Shown: one piece after another, positions 1 to 11,365 of the stretch
Layout: every line of letters starts with the position of its first letter
How positions within the stretch are numbered: position 1 is the first letter of the stretch
Made by a program: the position numbers and the translations under genes
NCBI RefSeq assembly: GCF_024171925.1
Contig: NZ_JAMTCO010000009.1
Location: 338,705 to 402,704 of the forward strand
Direction: 5' to 3'
DNA: 64,000 bases
DNA from: Actinokineospora diospyrosa
Lineage (GTDB): Bacteria > Actinomycetota > Actinomycetes > Mycobacteriales > Pseudonocardiaceae
The notes under the pieces: model-generated
The model's database searches: none
What the model saw: only the letters and a program-made list of their open reading frames with translations
Told to the model about the DNA's origin: nothing

Positions 1-467
1 TTGCCGGTGTCCTGGGTGGCGGTGACCTCGCCCGCGTGCCTGCTCCCGTGCGCGATCAGCGTCTCCACCAAGGGGGCGTACTTCGCCCGCTCCCGCGTGC
101 CGCTGATGACCAGCCACGTGCCCAGCAGCGCGGTCACCAGCAGGTACGCGCCGATGCCGACGTAGAGCCAGTTGGTGCCGGGCGCGCCCGCGAGCAGCAG
201 GGCCAGGCCCGCGGCGAACAGGGTGGCCAGCAGCGCGTAGTGGATCAGCAGGATGCCCGCCGCCACGAACAGTGCGACGCACACCGCGATCCGGACCGCG
301 AAAGCCGGGGCGCCCGCGGTGAGCTGCTCGTACAGCGTCCACCCGGCGAAAGCGGCACCCAAGCAGCCCAGCACGCCGACCAGCGCGCGCACCTGCCCGC
401 GTCGGGCTGACCTGGCCCGCGGTGCGGGGGAGTCGCGGGGGTCGGCGGGGAGGGGGAGCTCGGCCAC
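1..467 (-). CDS. Multi-pass membrane protein, C-terminus outside the window
   Basis: An open minus-strand frame runs off the left edge of the window. From a GTG at 467 it reads about 155 residues: an Arg/Pro-rich cytosolic start (VAELPLPADPRDSPAP), then four hydrophobic stretches around residues 30-45, 55-70, 73-90 and 95-118, then a soluble segment (RERAKYAPLVETLIAHGSRH). The codon positions show the strong third-position GC of a real gene, whereas the opposite frames read as Arg/Pro/Ala-rich shadows. No in-frame ATG lies just upstream, so GTG is the best start, although its ribosome site is weak. The family is not recognised. It is divergent from the winged-helix regulator at 564, so the 97-bp gap should hold both promoters. 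Confidence 0.6.
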   Translation of the reverse strand, partial: MAELPLPADPRDSPAPRARSARRGQVRALVGVLGCLGAAFAGWTLYEQLTAGAPAFAVRIAVCVALFVAAGILLIHYALLATLFAAGLALLLAGAPGTNWLYVGIGAYLLVTALLGTWLVISGTRERAKYAPLVETLIAHGSRHAGEVTATQDTG

Positions 468-527
468 GGCGAGAGCACATCACGTCCCGCCGGTGGGGCT
501 TGACTCGGGCCGCTCGTCGAGAGACTC

Positions 528-549
528 TGAAAGAGAAATTTCGAAAGAG
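528..549. promoter_or_regulatory. Candidate operator in front of the winged-helix regulator
   Basis: Two direct repeats, TGAAAGAG (528-535) and CGAAAGAG (542-549), are 14 bp apart and flank the palindrome GAAATTTC (535-542). This is the only AT-rich patch in the divergent gap and it ends 14 bp before the regulator start. ArsR-type regulators usually bind their own promoter, so autoregulation is inferred. Confidence 0.35.
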
Positions 550-563
550 TTCCTTCAGATTGG

Positions 564-1153
564 ATGATCATGGCCGAGTTGCCGCCGCGGCTGCGGGTGC
601 GCGATGTGGAGTTGATGCGGGCGCTGGCGCACCCGCTGCGGACGGCGTTGCTGAGCTACCTCATGGCGGTCGGGCAGCGCACGGCCAGCGAGTGCGCGAC
701 CGCGGTCGACTCCTCGGCGTCGAACTGCAGTTGGCACCTGCGGCAGCTGCAGAAGTGGGGGCTGGTGGAGCCTGCCCCCGGTACTGACGGGCGGGAGCGG
801 CCGTGGCGGGCGACGCAGGTCGGGTTGGAGATCGGCGAGTTCGAGGCCGACGGGGCGACCCGGGCCGCCCAGGTCGCGGCGTTCGGGGCGACGCTGGGCA
901 ACGAGCAGGTGCTCACCCAGCGCTACCTCGACACCATGGGCGAGATGGACCCGCGCTGGCGCCGAGCGTCCCAGCTCAACCAGTACTCGTTGCGGATCAC
1001 CCCCGACGAGCTGACCGACCTGCACGCCGCCATCGACGCGCTGGTCAGGTCGTACGTCTCGACCATCCGCGGCGACGCCCCCGAGGAGGCGCGACCGGTG
1101 CAGGCGAGTTGGCGGGCGTTCCTGCGCATCGAGGCCGACGGGCGGCCGAGCTG

Positions 1154-1154
<1 letters not shown>
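564..1154 (+). CDS. ArsR-like winged-helix transcriptional regulator
   Basis: This 196-residue protein has an N-terminal winged helix (about residues 12-85) of the ArsR/HTH_20 type: RALAHPLRTALLSYL forms the first helices, TASECATAVDSSASNCSWHLRQLQKWGLVE the recognition part, and a wing follows. The C-terminal 100 residues are helical and probably form the dimer or effector domain. No Cys or His cluster typical of metal-sensing ArsR proteins is present, so a small-molecule signal is more likely. The stop overlaps the start of the MFS exporter (TGATG at 1152-1156). That pair layout, a repressor with its exporter, suggests that it controls the transporter. The start may be ATG 564 or ATG 570; neither has a strong Shine-Dalgarno sequence. 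Confidence 0.85.
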
Positions 1155-3969
<2,815 letters not shown>

Positions 3970-5520
3970 CTACACCTTCGGCAGGTACCGGGGAGCACGC
4001 CGAACCGGGTTGGCCTTCTCGAACGCGCCCGCCAACGCGAGGGACTTCGCGTCCGCCCAACGCCCGGTGATGAACGACAACCCCACCGGGAGTTCGCCCG
4101 CGTAACCCGCCGGGACTGTGGTGGACGGGTAACCCGCGACGGCGGCCGGGGTGGAGGTGCCGAGGATGTAGGCGTCGCCGGTCTCGTAGTTGGTGGGCCA
4201 AGCGGGGCTGTTGGTGGGGGCGACGATGGCGTCCAGGTGCTGGGCCGCGAGCGTCTCGTCGATCGAGCGGCGGGCCAGGGAAGTCGCCTTCGCGCGCTGC
4301 GCGCGGTAGGTGGGGTCGCTCGGGCTCGGGGCCGTGGCGGCCTGCTCGAAGAGTTCCTGGCCGAACTTGCTGAGCTCCACCGGGTCGCGGCGGTTGAAGT
4401 CGATGAGGCCCTGGATGGTTTGCGGTGCCTGCGGACGGTGCCGCAGGTACGCGGGGAGGTCGCGGGCGATCTCCGTGATCAGCGCCGGGAACTCGATCTC
4501 GCCGATCTCGGCCTGATACGGCAGGTCTACCTCGACCACCGTGGCACCTTGCGTGCGCAGCGTGGCCGCGGCCTGCTCCACGATCCGGTCCACGTCCTTG
4601 TCGATACCCGCGAGGCGCCACAGACCGATCCGGGTACCGCGCAGGGCGTTAGGGCGCAGGGCGTGCTCGTAGTCGGTTGGCTGAGCGCTCGGGTACGCCA
4701 AAGTGGCCTTATCGGCGCGATCGCGACCTTGAAGGACAGACAGGGTGATCGCGACGTCCACGACGTTTCGGGCCATGGGGCCCGCTGTGTCCTGTTCCAG
4801 GGAGATCGGGACCACGCCGGTGCGGCTGACCAGGCCGAGGCTCGGCTTGTGCCCCACGATGCCGTTCGCGGCCGACGGGCACACGATGGAGCCGTCGGTT
4901 TCCGTGCCGATGGCCACCTGGGCCAAGCTCGCCGCGACACCCGCACCTGACCCGGACGACGAGCCGCACGGATTGCGGTCGAGGACGTAAGGGTTGTTGG
5001 TCTGCCCGCCCACACCAGACCAACCCGACGTCGAGTGGGTTGAGCGGAAGTTCGCCCACTCGGACAGGTTGGCCTTACCGAGCACGACAGCGCCACCGTC
5101 GCGCAAACGCGACACCAAAGTGGCATCTGCCGATGGGGGAGCGCCTAGCAGCGCGCGTGACCCTGCCGTGGTGGTTAGTCCACGGGTGTCGATGTTGTCC
5201 TTAAGAAGGACCGGGATGCCCTCTAGCGGCCCCCGGGCGTGCCCGCGCTTGCGGCGCTGGTCGCTCGCGCGTGCCTGAGCCAAGGCAGAGTCATCGACCT
5301 TCAGGACCGCGTTGACCTTCTTGTCCACGGTCCTGATCCGGTCCAGGTAGGCCTGGGTCAGCCGCACAGAGGTAAGAGCGCCTCGGTCCATCAGGCGTTG
5401 GAGTTGGGGGATCGTCGCCCGGTCGAGGTCGAACCCGAGGGACGCCGCCGCGATGGGGCCCGGGATGACCGAGACCAGCACCGAAAGGCTGAGGACCGCC
5501 AACATCTGCTTCACGCGCAC
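3970..5520 (-). CDS. Secreted amidase of the amidase-signature family
   Basis: The protein has 516 residues and begins with a signal peptide (MRVKQMLAVLSLSVLVSVIPGPIAAAS). The mature enzyme has the full amidase-signature core: Lys107 in GIPVLLKDNID, the cis-Ser near 187 in NPCGSSSGSGAG, and the nucleophile Ser211 in TETDGSIVCPSA. Length and order match bacterial amidases that hydrolyse amides or peptide amides (Ser-cisSer-Lys mechanism). The C-terminal part, about 380-516, closes the substrate funnel (IVAPTNSPAWP, GYPSTTVPAGY, PVGLSFITGRW). Export suggests that it acts on an extracellular amide or peptide; the substrate is not predictable. The 160-bp gap to the FAD monooxygenase, which follows it on the same strand, suggests separate transcription. 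Confidence 0.92.
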   Translation of the reverse strand: MRVKQMLAVLSLSVLVSVIPGPIAAASLGFDLDRATIPQLQRLMDRGALTSVRLTQAYLDRIRTVDKKVNAVLKVDDSALAQARASDQRRKRGHARGPLEGIPVLLKDNIDTRGLTTTAGSRALLGAPPSADATLVSRLRDGGAVVLGKANLSEWANFRSTHSTSGWSGVGGQTNNPYVLDRNPCGSSSGSGAGVAASLAQVAIGTETDGSIVCPSAANGIVGHKPSLGLVSRTGVVPISLEQDTAGPMARNVVDVAITLSVLQGRDRADKATLAYPSAQPTDYEHALRPNALRGTRIGLWRLAGIDKDVDRIVEQAAATLRTQGATVVEVDLPYQAEIGEIEFPALITEIARDLPAYLRHRPQAPQTIQGLIDFNRRDPVELSKFGQELFEQAATAPSPSDPTYRAQRAKATSLARRSIDETLAAQHLDAIVAPTNSPAWPTNYETGDAYILGTSTPAAVAGYPSTTVPAGYAGELPVGLSFITGRWADAKSLALAGAFEKANPVRRAPRYLPKV

Positions 5521-5620
5521 CCGCGTGATTCAAACGGGGACCGCGATCTACGTCAACGGGTGCCAGTTGCCTGACCTGGGACGGTGACCGTGTGCTGGCG
5601 TGGCTGGGCAGTGCGTGTGG

Positions 5621-5733
5621 CTCGATGGGTGAGGTACGCGTCCGCGCTGGGGCTGGGGGTGCGGTGGGCTCGATGGGGCGCGCATCGGTGGGGCCGTGCT
5701 GGGGTTGGGAGTGCGGTGGGCTCGATGGGGCGA
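5621..5733 (+). repeat. Short tandem repeat leading into hairpin element copy 1
   Basis: CTCGATGGG occurs at 5621, 5669 and 5721, the last being the first arm of the hairpin element. The stretch before each copy is similar (GCTGGGG, then TGCGGTGGG). Two units of about 50 bp are clear and the first is degenerate. The pattern looks like local duplication of the hairpin arm and its flank. Apart from this, the hairpin and the G-tract, I see nothing in the 541-bp gap 5522-6062. Confidence 0.6.
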
Positions 5734-5862
5734 ACTTGTTTTGCGTGGGGCCCTTACAACACCCGTGGCAGGTCCGCACAGCAGGGGCCGAAAAGACTGG
5801 CCCTGCCGCGAGGAAACGCTACGGGTGTTGTCCCCCACGCAAAACAAGTCCGCCCCATCGAG
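5721..5862 (-). repeat. 142-bp hairpin element, copy 1 (inverted relative to the others)
   Basis: The outer arms 5721-5750 and 5833-5862 are 30-bp inverted repeats with one mismatch (CTCGATGGGGCG..., TTGTTTTGCGTGGGG). The inner arms ACAACACCCGT (5756-5766) and ACGGGTGTTGT (5821-5831) pair perfectly, and AGGGGCC/GGCCCT closes the loop. The asymmetric centre matches the other three copies only after reverse complementing, so this copy faces the other way. It lies between the divergent amidase and CIS genes and contains no gene. I see no target-site duplication. Confidence 0.85.
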
Positions 5863-5887
5863 CAGTGGCAGGAGGTGGGGTTGGTGG

Positions 5888-5950
5888 TGGGGGGGAGGGA
5901 GGGAGGGATGAGGGAGGGATGAGGGGGAAGGGGTGAGGGCGAGGGTGGGG
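5888..5950 (+). other. G-run tract upstream of the CIS locus (possible G-quadruplex)
   Basis: Within 63 bp there are at least ten runs of three or more G, separated by one to three bases (for example GGGAGGGAGGGATGAGGG). The tract lies on the coding strand about 110 bp before the first CIS gene. It satisfies the usual G3+N1-7 quadruplex pattern several times over. A role in CIS transcription or leader structure is inference. Confidence 0.6.
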
Positions 5951-6062
5951 AGTTGCCCGTTGGGGAAACTGCCCGTTCCCCCACGGACGGCGGTTCACGG
6001 CTGTCGGCTCGGAGCACCGCGCGCGATAGTCGAGCGCAGGTCAGCACAGCCTGGGAGGCACC

Positions 6063-6731
6063 GTGATTCACGAGGTCGACCTGTGCCTACGGCGTCTGGT
6101 TCGGGACGACCCGCTGTTGGGCGGGGAGGTGGATGTCGCCTTCGAGGCGCCCACCAAGGACTGGGCGTCGCGCCGCAATGCGCCAACTGTCAATGTCTAC
6201 CTCTACGACGTCCGTGAGGACATGCGTCGTAGACAGCGCGGTCTGCACAACGAGTACGTCAACGGTGTGGTGACTGCCCGGCACCTTCCGCCCCGGTACT
6301 TCAAGCTCTCTTACCTCGTCACGGCCTGGACCCAGCGTCCTGAGGATGAACACCGACTCCTCGCCTCCCTGCTGAGCCGGTTCTTGCGCTACGAGGCCAT
6401 CCCTGCGGAACTCCTCGAAGGCACCCTCGCCGAACTGGGGCTCCCCCTTCCGATGACGGTGGCCCTGCCGCCGCCCGAGGACCGAGCTTTCGCTGACGTG
6501 TGGACGGCGCTAGGGGGTGAACTCAAGCCCTCTCTCGACATCGTGGTGTCCGCTCCCATGGAGACCGGGCGGGTGTTCCCCGCGGGCCCGCCCGCCAGCG
6601 AGGGCGTGCGCCTCAATATCGGTGGGGAGGCGGGCGACACCGTCGAGCACAACGTGCCGAGCGAGGCCACCCCTGGTCACGTGCCCGAACGGGTCGCGAT
6701 GACCAGGGTCCGGAGGGGGAGTAGTGACTGA
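6063..6731 (+). CDS. DUF4255 protein, CIS tail terminator/cap (Pvc16/Afp16-like)
   Basis: The protein has 222 residues. The DUF4255 domain fills most of it: IHEVDLCLRRLVRDDPLL at the start, APTVNVYLYDVREDMRRRQ near residue 40, then RYFKLSYLVTAWTQRPEDEHRLL near residue 80. In Afp and PVC particles this family (Afp16/Pvc16) ends the tube and sheath at the distal cap and fixes length. The C-terminal 60 residues are a variable tail. The start is GTG 6063, four bases after GGGAGG; no ATG fits. The next gene starts inside the end of this one (8-bp overlap with the ATPase), so the two are co-translated. It is the first gene of the locus, following the G-tract and hairpin repeat. Confidence 0.88.
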   Translation: MIHEVDLCLRRLVRDDPLLGGEVDVAFEAPTKDWASRRNAPTVNVYLYDVREDMRRRQRGLHNEYVNGVVTARHLPPRYFKLSYLVTAWTQRPEDEHRLLASLLSRFLRYEAIPAELLEGTLAELGLPLPMTVALPPPEDRAFADVWTALGGELKPSLDIVVSAPMETGRVFPAGPPASEGVRLNIGGEAGDTVEHNVPSEATPGHVPERVAMTRVRRGSSD

Positions 6732-8727
6732 CACGAGCGTCGTCCACCTATTCGACAGGTTGGCCGCATTAGAGCAACGCATCCGGGACGCCGTGGCGCT
6801 GCGTCGCGCTGGTGATCCCAACCCGGACGATCCGTTCCGAGGGCTCTACCTGTCCGAGGAAGCCATAGACGCCCTGTTCGCCGAGAGTCGCTCGCCGTTC
6901 CCGCTGCCCGGCGATCTCGACCCGTCAGGTCTGTCGGACCGCCTCACCACGCTGGTGCCTCTTAGCCCGCTGGACACCGAGCTGCTGCTTATCGCCGTGG
7001 CCCCGGACATAGACAGCCGGTTCGAGCAGTTCTATGGCTACCTCAACGACGATGTCACCCGCCGTCGCGCCAGCGTTGGGCTCGCCTTGAGACTGTGCGG
7101 TGTGCCGGAAGCCTCCGCGCCCGCAAGGGCCAGGCTCGACGCGGACGCCCCGCTCATCACTTCCGGCTTGTTGGTCGTAGATGACCGAGACCGCCCATTG
7201 CTCTCCCGCTCACTACGCGTCCCAGACCGCGTCGTGGCCCACCTGCTCGGCGACACCAGAATGGACCCCGGCATCACCGGGTTCGCGTCCCTGGCCACCG
7301 AACTCGACACACTCCCCGGCACCGACCTCCTCGCCCGTGCCTTCCTCGGCGGCGTCAGGTCCATCTACCTACGCGAGCATCCCGGATGCGGTGCTAGAGA
7401 GACCGCGGCAGCCGCACTTGGTGAAGCCGGATTCGCCGCGCTGATCGTCGACACACATCGACTCCCGCCCGACTACCCCGATGACACCGCCCGAGCCTTG
7501 CTGCGTGAAGCCTTGCTGCGCGGCGCGGGCATCATCATCGGGCCGATCGACGTCAACGGCACCCCGTTGCCACTAGGCAAGCTGTCCCACCCGGCAGTGC
7601 CAACGGTGCTGCATGGCACGTCGGTCTGGGACCCGGGCTGGAGCCTCACCCCACCCGTCCAACATGACGTCCGGCCCCTCCCAGTCGCTACCCGCACGGC
7701 CATCTGGCGGGCCTGCCTGGCCGGGAAACTGGCCCCCGACGCGGATCCGGCAGCGGTAACGGCCCACTTCGTCCTCGGCCCCGGTCAGATCCGGCACGCC
7801 GCCTACGCCGCCGAACTCGCCGCCGTCTCTTCCGGCGGACTCGTCCGCGCCGAACACCTGCGGGCGGGCGCGCGCGGTCAGAACGCCGCCGGGCTGCACC
7901 GCCTCGCCCGCCGGATCGAGCCCACCGTCGGCTGGGACGACCTCGTGCTCCCCGCCCCGGTCATGGCCGGGCTGCGCGAACTCGCCGCCCGCGCCCGCCA
8001 CCGCGACCGCGTCCTCGACGAGTGGCGCATGCGCCCGGGCGGTGGCCGCGGCCGCGGCGTCACCGGGCTCATGGCGGGCGACTCCGGCACCGGCAAGACG
8101 ATGTCCGCCGAGGTGATCGCCCGCGCGCTGGGCATGGACCTCTACACCGTCAACCTGGCCACCGTCGTGGACAAGTACGTCGGCGAGACCGAGAAGAACC
8201 TGGAGCGGATCTTCGCCGAGGCCGCGGGTGTCAACGGGGTGCTGCTGTTCGACGAGGCCGACGCGATCTTCGGCAAGCGCTCCGAGGTCCGCGACGCGCA
8301 CGACCGCTACGCCAACATCGAGAGCGCGTACCTGTTGCAGCGCATGGAGACCTTCGAGGGCATCGCCCTGCTCTCCACCAACCTGCGCGCCAACCTCGAC
8401 GAGGCGTTCACCCGCAGGCTCGACGTCGTGGTCGACTTCCCGGTCCCCGACGAGGCCCTGCGCCGCAGGCTGTGGGACCGCTGCCTGGGCACCGCCGTGC
8501 CCCGCGGCGACGACCTGGACCTCGACTTCCTCGCCGACTCCTTCGAACTCGCGGGCGGGCACATCCGCTCCGCCGCGATCACCGCCGCCTACCTCGCCGC
8601 CGACTCCGACGAGCCGGTGTCGATGGCCCGCTTGGTCGGTGCGGTCGCCCGTGAGTACCGCAAGCTCGGCAGGCTGTGCCTGGAGCGGGAATTCGGTCCC
8701 TACCACGAGATCGCGCTCATCGTCTGA
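6724..8727 (+). CDS. CIS-associated AAA+ ATPase (Pvc15/Afp15-like)
   Basis: This 667-residue protein has an N-terminal winged-helix-like region (about 1-250) found in CIS ATPases, and one C-terminal AAA+ module. The module has Walker A GDSGTGKT (about 452-459), Walker B GVLLFDEADAIFGKR (about 504-518), STNLRANLDEAFTRRLD as sensor 1 with an arginine finger (about 551-567), and a lid ending near 640. CIS ATPases of this family are required for particle assembly and are thought to act on tail components, by analogy to sheath-handling ATPases. It starts at GTG 6724, preceded by GGAGGGGG and overlapping the cap gene by 8 bp. A GC-rich hairpin follows the stop, so the sheath gene probably has its own promoter. 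Confidence 0.92.
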   Translation: MTDTSVVHLFDRLAALEQRIRDAVALRRAGDPNPDDPFRGLYLSEEAIDALFAESRSPFPLPGDLDPSGLSDRLTTLVPLSPLDTELLLIAVAPDIDSRFEQFYGYLNDDVTRRRASVGLALRLCGVPEASAPARARLDADAPLITSGLLVVDDRDRPLLSRSLRVPDRVVAHLLGDTRMDPGITGFASLATELDTLPGTDLLARAFLGGVRSIYLREHPGCGARETAAAALGEAGFAALIVDTHRLPPDYPDDTARALLREALLRGAGIIIGPIDVNGTPLPLGKLSHPAVPTVLHGTSVWDPGWSLTPPVQHDVRPLPVATRTAIWRACLAGKLAPDADPAAVTAHFVLGPGQIRHAAYAAELAAVSSGGLVRAEHLRAGARGQNAAGLHRLARRIEPTVGWDDLVLPAPVMAGLRELAARARHRDRVLDEWRMRPGGGRGRGVTGLMAGDSGTGKTMSAEVIARALGMDLYTVNLATVVDKYVGETEKNLERIFAEAAGVNGVLLFDEADAIFGKRSEVRDAHDRYANIESAYLLQRMETFEGIALLSTNLRANLDEAFTRRLDVVVDFPVPDEALRRRLWDRCLGTAVPRGDDLDLDFLADSFELAGGHIRSAAITAAYLAADSDEPVSMARLVGAVAREYRKLGRLCLEREFGPYHEIALIV

Positions 8728-8730
8728 CCC

Positions 8731-8757
8731 GCGGCGGGCCCCCCGGGCGCCCGCCGC
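8731..8757 (+). terminator. GC hairpin after the CIS ATPase
   Basis: A perfect 9-bp stem, GCGGCGGGC/GCCCGCCGC, with a 9-base loop starts 4 bases after the ATPase stop. No T-run follows, so it may be a processing or partial termination site. The remaining 172 bp before the sheath gene are free for a promoter. Confidence 0.5.
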
Positions 8758-8929
8758 GCCCACCCGCCGTGCCCGCCCCGCCACCCGGCCCGTCCCCTTC
8801 GGAGTGTGCTCGGCTGCCTCTTCGGGCAACCGGAGTTACCCCCCGACGCCGCCACAGGGCCCTGGGAGCGGGGTGGGCCGCACGACCAGTATCGGTTCTG
8901 TCAGCGGTCGACTCCCTTGGAGGCAGATC

Positions 8930-10453
8930 ATGCCCAATTACCTCTCCCCGGGTGTGTACGTGGAGGAGGTGGAGTCGGGGTCTCGGCCGATCGAGGGAGT
9001 CGGGACCGCGGTCGCCGCCTTCGTCGGGCTCGCCGAGCGCGGGCCCTACGACGAGCCGACACTGGTCACCAACTGGGGGCAGTTCACCCAGGTGTTCGGC
9101 GGCTTCCTGGAAGGCGGGTACCTCGCCCAAGCCGTTTTCGGCTACTTCCTCAACGGCGGCAGCACGGCTTACGTCGTGCGCGTCGGGTCCGGCAACGGGA
9201 ACGGCAACGGTGACGGCGCCCCGCCACCGGCCCAGGCCGTGCTGGGCAACTACCGGGTCGCGGCCAAGCAGCTGCCCGCGGGCAAGGCCGACGAGATCAC
9301 CGTCGAGGTCACCCACCCCACCGAGGAGAACGCGCCGGAGGACCGGTTCACCCTCGTGGTCAAGCAGGGTGGGAAGGTCGTCGAGACGCACACCGCGACC
9401 ACCAAGCGCGGCAAGGAGAACGTGGTCACCGTCGTCAGGGAGAAGTCCTCGCTGATCACCGTCGAGGAGGTCACCGGCGGCGCGCTCGTCAAGCCCGACA
9501 AGACAACCGCGGTCCTGGCCGAGCCGACCGCCGGTCCGCCGTCGGCCATCCGGGCCGAGGACATCGTCGGCGACGTCGCCGACCGCACCGGCTTCGGCGG
9601 GCTGGAGATCGTCGAGGAGGTCACCATGGTGGCCGTCCCGGACCTGATGGGCCTCTACGAGCGCGAGCTGATCGACCTCGAGGGCGTGCAGGCGGTGCAG
9701 ACCGCGATGATCGCGCACGCCGAGCTGATGGGCGACCGGATGGCCATCCTGGACTCCCCGCCCGGGCTGACCCCGCAGGCGGTCAAGCAGTGGCGCGAGG
9801 AGGTCAACTACGACACCCGCTACGGCGCCCTGTACTACCCGTGGATCAAGGTCGCCGACCCCGCTGGCGAGGGCACCGTGTTCGTCCCGCCGAGCGGGCA
9901 CCTGGCGGGCGTGTGGGCCCGCAACGACGGCACCCGCGGTGTGCACAAGGCCCCGGCCAACGAGGTCGTGCGCGGCGTGCTGCAGCTGCAGAGCGGGGTC
10001 ACCCAGGCCGAGCAGGCGCTGCTCAACCCGATCGGCGTCAACGTGCTGCGCTCGTTCACCGGCCGCGGCATCCGGGTCTGGGGCGCGCGCACCCTCACCA
10101 GCGACACCGACTGGCGCTACCTCAACGTGCGGCGGCTGTTCAACTACCTCGAGGAGTCCATCCTCAACGGCACCCAGTGGGTGGTGTTCGAGCCCAACGA
10201 CGAGGCGCTGTGGGCCCGGATCCGGCGCACCATCAGCGCGTTCCTGGTCAACGAGTGGCGCAAGGGCGCGCTGTTCGGCAACACCCCGGACGAGGCGTTC
10301 TACGTCAAGTGCGACCTGGAGACCAACCCGGCCGAGAGCATCGACGCGGGCCACGTGGTGTGCGAGATCGGGGTCGCGCCGGTCAAACCCGCCGAGTTCG
10401 TGGTGTTCCGGCTCGCCCAGCTCTCCGGCGGCACCAGCCTGGTCAACGAGTAA
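8930..10453 (+). CDS. CIS contractile tail sheath protein (Pvc2/Afp2-like)
   Basis: The protein has 507 residues. It starts with the sheath signature MPNYLSPGVYVEEVESGSRPIEGVGTAVAAFVG. The C-terminal third is the conserved contractile core: LQLQSGVTQAEQALLNPIGVNVLR, then RGIRVWGARTLTSDTDWRYLNVRRLFNYLEESI, and it ends in the interlocking arm (EIGVAPVKPAEFVVFRLAQ). A variable beta-rich insertion at about 90-225, including a Gly/Asn run (GNGNGNGDG), would lie on the particle surface. The start is ATG 8930 with GGAGG 7 bases before. There is only one sheath gene here, as in actinobacterial CIS, whereas Afp/PVC have two or three. The subunits wrap the tube and contract to drive the spike. Confidence 0.95.
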   Translation: MPNYLSPGVYVEEVESGSRPIEGVGTAVAAFVGLAERGPYDEPTLVTNWGQFTQVFGGFLEGGYLAQAVFGYFLNGGSTAYVVRVGSGNGNGNGDGAPPPAQAVLGNYRVAAKQLPAGKADEITVEVTHPTEENAPEDRFTLVVKQGGKVVETHTATTKRGKENVVTVVREKSSLITVEEVTGGALVKPDKTTAVLAEPTAGPPSAIRAEDIVGDVADRTGFGGLEIVEEVTMVAVPDLMGLYERELIDLEGVQAVQTAMIAHAELMGDRMAILDSPPGLTPQAVKQWREEVNYDTRYGALYYPWIKVADPAGEGTVFVPPSGHLAGVWARNDGTRGVHKAPANEVVRGVLQLQSGVTQAEQALLNPIGVNVLRSFTGRGIRVWGARTLTSDTDWRYLNVRRLFNYLEESILNGTQWVVFEPNDEALWARIRRTISAFLVNEWRKGALFGNTPDEAFYVKCDLETNPAESIDAGHVVCEIGVAPVKPAEFVVFRLAQLSGGTSLVNE

Positions 10454-10472
10454 TCCCGAAGGGTGACAGCAG

Positions 10473-10916
10473 ATGGCACTCCCCGATCTCGACACCTCCG
10501 TCGGCCACTCCTTCGGCCTTGAGGTCGACGGCATCCAGATCAAGAGCATCAACGAGGTCAGCGGCCTGAAGATGGAACAGGACGTGATCGAGCTCAAGCA
10601 GAACACCGCCGACGGCAAGTACGTCATCAAGAAGCTGCCCGGGCGGCCCAAGGCGGGCGAGGTCACCCTCACCCGCGGCCTCACCGGCGACACCAGCTTC
10701 GAGAAGTGGGTCAAGGACGCCCACTTCGGCAAGATGGCCGACGCGCGCAAGGGCGGGGCGATCATCGTCTACGACTACGAGGGCCAGCCGATCAAGCGCT
10801 ACAAGCTGACCAACGCCTGGCCCAAGACGCTGGAGATCGGCTCGCTCAAGGCGGGCGACACCAGCGTGCTCACCGAGAAGCTCGTCATCACCTACGAGCA
10901 GATGGAAGTCGAGTAA
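10473..10916 (+). CDS. CIS inner tube protein (Pvc1/Afp1, T4 gp19-like)
   Basis: This 147-residue protein is of the phage tail tube family (TIGR02241 type). It begins ALPDLDTSVGHSFGLEVDGIQIKSINEVSGLKMEQDVIELK and continues with KLPGRPKAGEVTLTRGLTGDTSFEKWV, the usual region between tube strands. It should form hexameric rings stacked inside the sheath. It lies 19 bp after the sheath gene and has a good ribosome site (GGGTGACAG). The paralogue at 14331 is the initiating tube protein. Its length is exactly as expected for the family. Confidence 0.95.
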   Translation: MALPDLDTSVGHSFGLEVDGIQIKSINEVSGLKMEQDVIELKQNTADGKYVIKKLPGRPKAGEVTLTRGLTGDTSFEKWVKDAHFGKMADARKGGAIIVYDYEGQPIKRYKLTNAWPKTLEIGSLKAGDTSVLTEKLVITYEQMEVE

Positions 10917-10918
10917 CC

Positions 10919-11365
10919 GTGCGCCGATCGATGACCGGTGTCGGGGTCCAGGACCCGCCGCGGCCCAGCGAGCCGCGGCGGGAGCTGCGCACCGAGTTCG
11001 CCTTCGAACTGCCCCGCGGCTACGTCGACGACAACGGCGTCGCCCACCACAGCGGGACCATGCGGCTGGCCACCGCCCGCGACGAGCTCGTCCCGCTGCG
11101 CGACGACCGGGTCCGGGAGAACCCCGCCTACCTGACCGTGGTGCTGCTGGCCAGGGTGGTCACCCGCATCGGCGAGGTCACCGACGTGCACGCCGGGGTC
11201 ATCGAGAACCTGTTCGCCGCCGACCTGGCGTTCCTGCAGGAGCTCTACCGGCGGGTCAACAGCGAGGGGCACACCCGCGCGGGTGTGGCGTGCCCGCAGT
11301 GCGGCCACGGCTTCGCCGTCGACCTGGCGGGCGGGACCGCCGGGGGGCGCCTGGGGGAATCGTGA
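10919..11365 (+). CDS. CIS conserved hypothetical protein, tail-assembly-chaperone-like
   Basis: The protein has 148 residues from GTG 10919 (144 from ATG 10931). The core, RTEFAFELPRGYVDDNGVAHHSGTMRLATARDELVPLRDDRVRENPAYLTVVLLARVVTRIGEV, is the conserved protein found between tube and spike genes in CIS and related phage-tail loci. It resembles phage tail assembly chaperones, with a strand pair followed by helices. The end carries one CxxC pair (CPQCGHGF), too little by itself for a full zinc site. It sits 2 bp after the tube stop and its stop overlaps the start of the next gene by 4 bp (GTGA). A chaperone role for tube or tape protein is inferred from position and weak family similarity. 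Confidence 0.75.
   Translation: MRRSMTGVGVQDPPRPSEPRRELRTEFAFELPRGYVDDNGVAHHSGTMRLATARDELVPLRDDRVRENPAYLTVVLLARVVTRIGEVTDVHAGVIENLFAADLAFLQELYRRVNSEGHTRAGVACPQCGHGFAVDLAGGTAGGRLGES

Noticed and set aside
5721-5862. Insertion sequence or complete transposon
   Set aside because: Only 142 bp without a transposase or visible target duplication; kept as a repeat, possibly a non-autonomous element.
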